DNA of 6,196 nt from Sulfurovum sp. bin170 (GTDB taxonomy: Bacteria > Campylobacterota > Campylobacteria > Campylobacterales > Sulfurovaceae): contig NZ_JAACKB010000089.1 of NCBI RefSeq assembly GCF_010892395.1, positions 1-6,196 of the forward strand, read 5' to 3'. Below the pieces are notes generated by a model. That model did not search any database and was not told where the DNA came from. It worked only from the letters and a program-made list of their open reading frames with translations. Positions 4,845 through 6,196 of the stretch are shown in pieces. The first letter of the stretch is position 1; every line of letters starts with the position of its first letter. The translations under genes and the position numbers were made by a program.

Positions 4845-6196
4845 ATGGAATTTAGAATAAAACGGTATTATGGTTATGTTATAGCATCTATAATATCATT
4901 AAGCTTACCCTTTATAACTATCGGGGGAAATCACATTTTCTTATTATCATTTGATAAGAAACAGCTTCATCTAATGGGAACAGCATTCGATATGCAAGAG
5001 TTATATCTTATGCCATTTATATTGATGTTACTATTTATCGGAATCTTTGCAGTCACTGCGATTGGTGGACGGGCATTTTGTGCTTGGGCGTGTCCTCAGA
5101 CCATCTTTAGGGTTATCTACAGAGACCTTATCGAGACAAAACTACTAGGTCTTAGAAAACGAATTAGTAATAAACAGAGAGAGCCTGACTATAGTAAAAA
5201 AGAGAATATCTTAAAAAGAGTTGTTGCTATTCTTATCTGGTCAGTTCTTGCATTAATAGCTTCTGCTAACCTTTTATGGTTCTTTGTTCCACCAGAGCAG
5301 TTCTTTGACTGGATGATAAACAACCCAATGGAACACACTATCACACTTGGTATGCTTCTTGGTACGGCTGCCTTTTTGATTTATGATGTTGTTTTCCTAA
5401 AAGAGGATTTTTGTGTCTATGTCTGTCCCTACTCAAGAGTTCAATCAGTCCTCTACGATGAAGATACGCTTCAAGCTATCTATGACCCAAAACAGGGTGG
5501 TAAGATATATGATGATAATCATGAGAAGATAGTCTTCAAGAAAAAAGACCTTGCAGAGGATGAGGATTGTGTTGCGTGTCAACAGTGTGTAACTGTCTGT
5601 CCTACCCACATCGACATCCGTAAAGGAACCCAGTTAGAGTGTATCAACTGCTTGGAGTGTGTAGATGCTTGTACCAAAGTTCAAGGAAAACTAGGAAGAG
5701 AGACACTAATTCACTGGTCAAGCACTAGTGAGATTTACAGAGGAAATAAGACTCAACTCTTCCGTAAAAAGACCTATATGTATCTCGCTGCAATTGCTGC
5801 TATCTTTGTTATGCTAGTTATCATGGGTGGCAAAAAAGAGTATATGCTTCTCAATATAAACAGAGGAACAGAGCTATATAAGATTAAAGATAACAATCGT
5901 GTTATCAATAACTACTCTCTGCTATTTCAAAATACAGAACCTAATAAACATACCTATAAACTAGAGGTTGTTGGGGAGTATGCAGGAAAAGTTGATATTA
6001 AACGATTTACCTCTCTTACCCTTAGTGCAGGTAAAAAAGCTAAAAAAGTGATTAGACTATCTACAAGTGAGAGACTTGTTGATGATGCCACTAAAGACAC
6101 GCCATTAACTGTTATGGTCAAGGCTTATGCTATTGATGAACCAGAGAGAGTTGTTATCTATCGTAAGATGATATTCTTCTATCCACGCTCTGATAA
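4845..6196 (+). CDS. ccoG: CcoG/RdxA/FixG membrane iron-sulfur protein, 3' end cut by the window
   Basis: 450 complete codons are visible and the frame is still open at the right edge; CcoG proteins are about 450-490 residues, so little is missing. The start follows AAGGAG (4834-4839) by 5 bases. Hydrophobic segments lie at about 11-33, 55-76, 124-147, 166-185 and 312-328. The membrane part has FCAWACPQT (C79, C83) and FCVYVCPYSR (C190, C194), hallmarks of the family. A soluble two-cluster ferredoxin domain follows: C242-x2-C245-x2-C248-x3-C252-P and C266-x2-C269-x2-C272-x3-C276. The C-terminal part (about 332-450), beginning near NRVINNYSLLFQN, is the Ig-like FixG_C domain. CcoG from Rhodobacter capsulatus is reported to reduce Cu(II) to Cu(I), supplying the form that CcoI transports for cbb3 oxidase assembly. 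Divergence from ccoI fits that joint role. All eight ferredoxin cysteines and four membrane cysteines are present, so it is probably functional. Confidence 0.95.
   Translation, partial: MEFRIKRYYGYVIASIISLSLPFITIGGNHIFLLSFDKKQLHLMGTAFDMQELYLMPFILMLLFIGIFAVTAIGGRAFCAWACPQTIFRVIYRDLIETKLLGLRKRISNKQREPDYSKKENILKRVVAILIWSVLALIASANLLWFFVPPEQFFDWMINNPMEHTITLGMLLGTAAFLIYDVVFLKEDFCVYVCPYSRVQSVLYDEDTLQAIYDPKQGGKIYDDNHEKIVFKKKDLAEDEDCVACQQCVTVCPTHIDIRKGTQLECINCLECVDACTKVQGKLGRETLIHWSSTSEIYRGNKTQLFRKKTYMYLAAIAAIFVMLVIMGGKKEYMLLNINRGTELYKIKDNNRVINNYSLLFQNTEPNKHTYKLEVVGEYAGKVDIKRFTSLTLSAGKKAKKVIRLSTSERLVDDATKDTPLTVMVKAYAIDEPERVVIYRKMIFFYPRSD

Overview
The window looks like a low-GC Campylobacterota (Epsilonproteobacteria) chromosome, of the Sulfurimonas/Sulfurovum/Arcobacter kind. 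This rests on the AT-rich base composition and on the style of the CcoI and CcoG proteins. The genus cannot be fixed from the sequence alone. The window falls into a housekeeping half (about 2250-6196) and an accessory half (1 to about 2250).

Housekeeping half: ccoI (minus strand), a copper-translocating P1B-type ATPase, is divergently transcribed from ccoG (plus strand, running off the right edge), a membrane protein with two 4Fe-4S ferredoxin motifs. In the known pathway CcoG reduces Cu(II) to Cu(I), and CcoI moves Cu(I) across the inner membrane for assembly of cbb3-type cytochrome oxidase. They share a very AT-rich intergenic region with a perfect 14-bp palindrome resembling a Fur box. 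ccoI most likely starts at a TTG with a good ribosome binding site, 12 codons inside the longest ORF. Its nucleotide-binding domain carries an unusual 57-bp (19-codon) GC-richer block with terminal inverted repeats and two internal hairpins. It looks like a small palindromic element inserted in frame, and it is the most unexpected thing in the window.

Accessory half, all on the minus strand: a three-gene operon hipB-hipS-hipT, with overlapping genes (TAATG and ATGA junctions), matches the tripartite HipBST toxin-antitoxin layout. In it the HipA kinase is split into a small N-terminal-domain protein (HipS) and a kinase (HipT) that has an SIS motif in its Gly-rich loop and, here, a CxxC/CxxC metal-knuckle-like N-terminus. 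A 12-bp operator-like sequence occurs as an inverted pair over the hipB promoter, with a third copy just upstream. Downstream comes a second toxin-antitoxin pair: an intact 75-residue antitoxin-like gene overlapping a RelE/ParE-like toxin gene. That toxin gene is broken by an in-frame stop and a frameshift and reaches the left edge of the window.

The accessory half thus reads as a small defence/addiction island beside a copper-homeostasis locus. HipBST looks functional and the RelE/ParE module looks decayed, with only its antitoxin still open. No tRNA, rRNA, CRISPR array, insertion sequence or convincing intrinsic terminator was seen.
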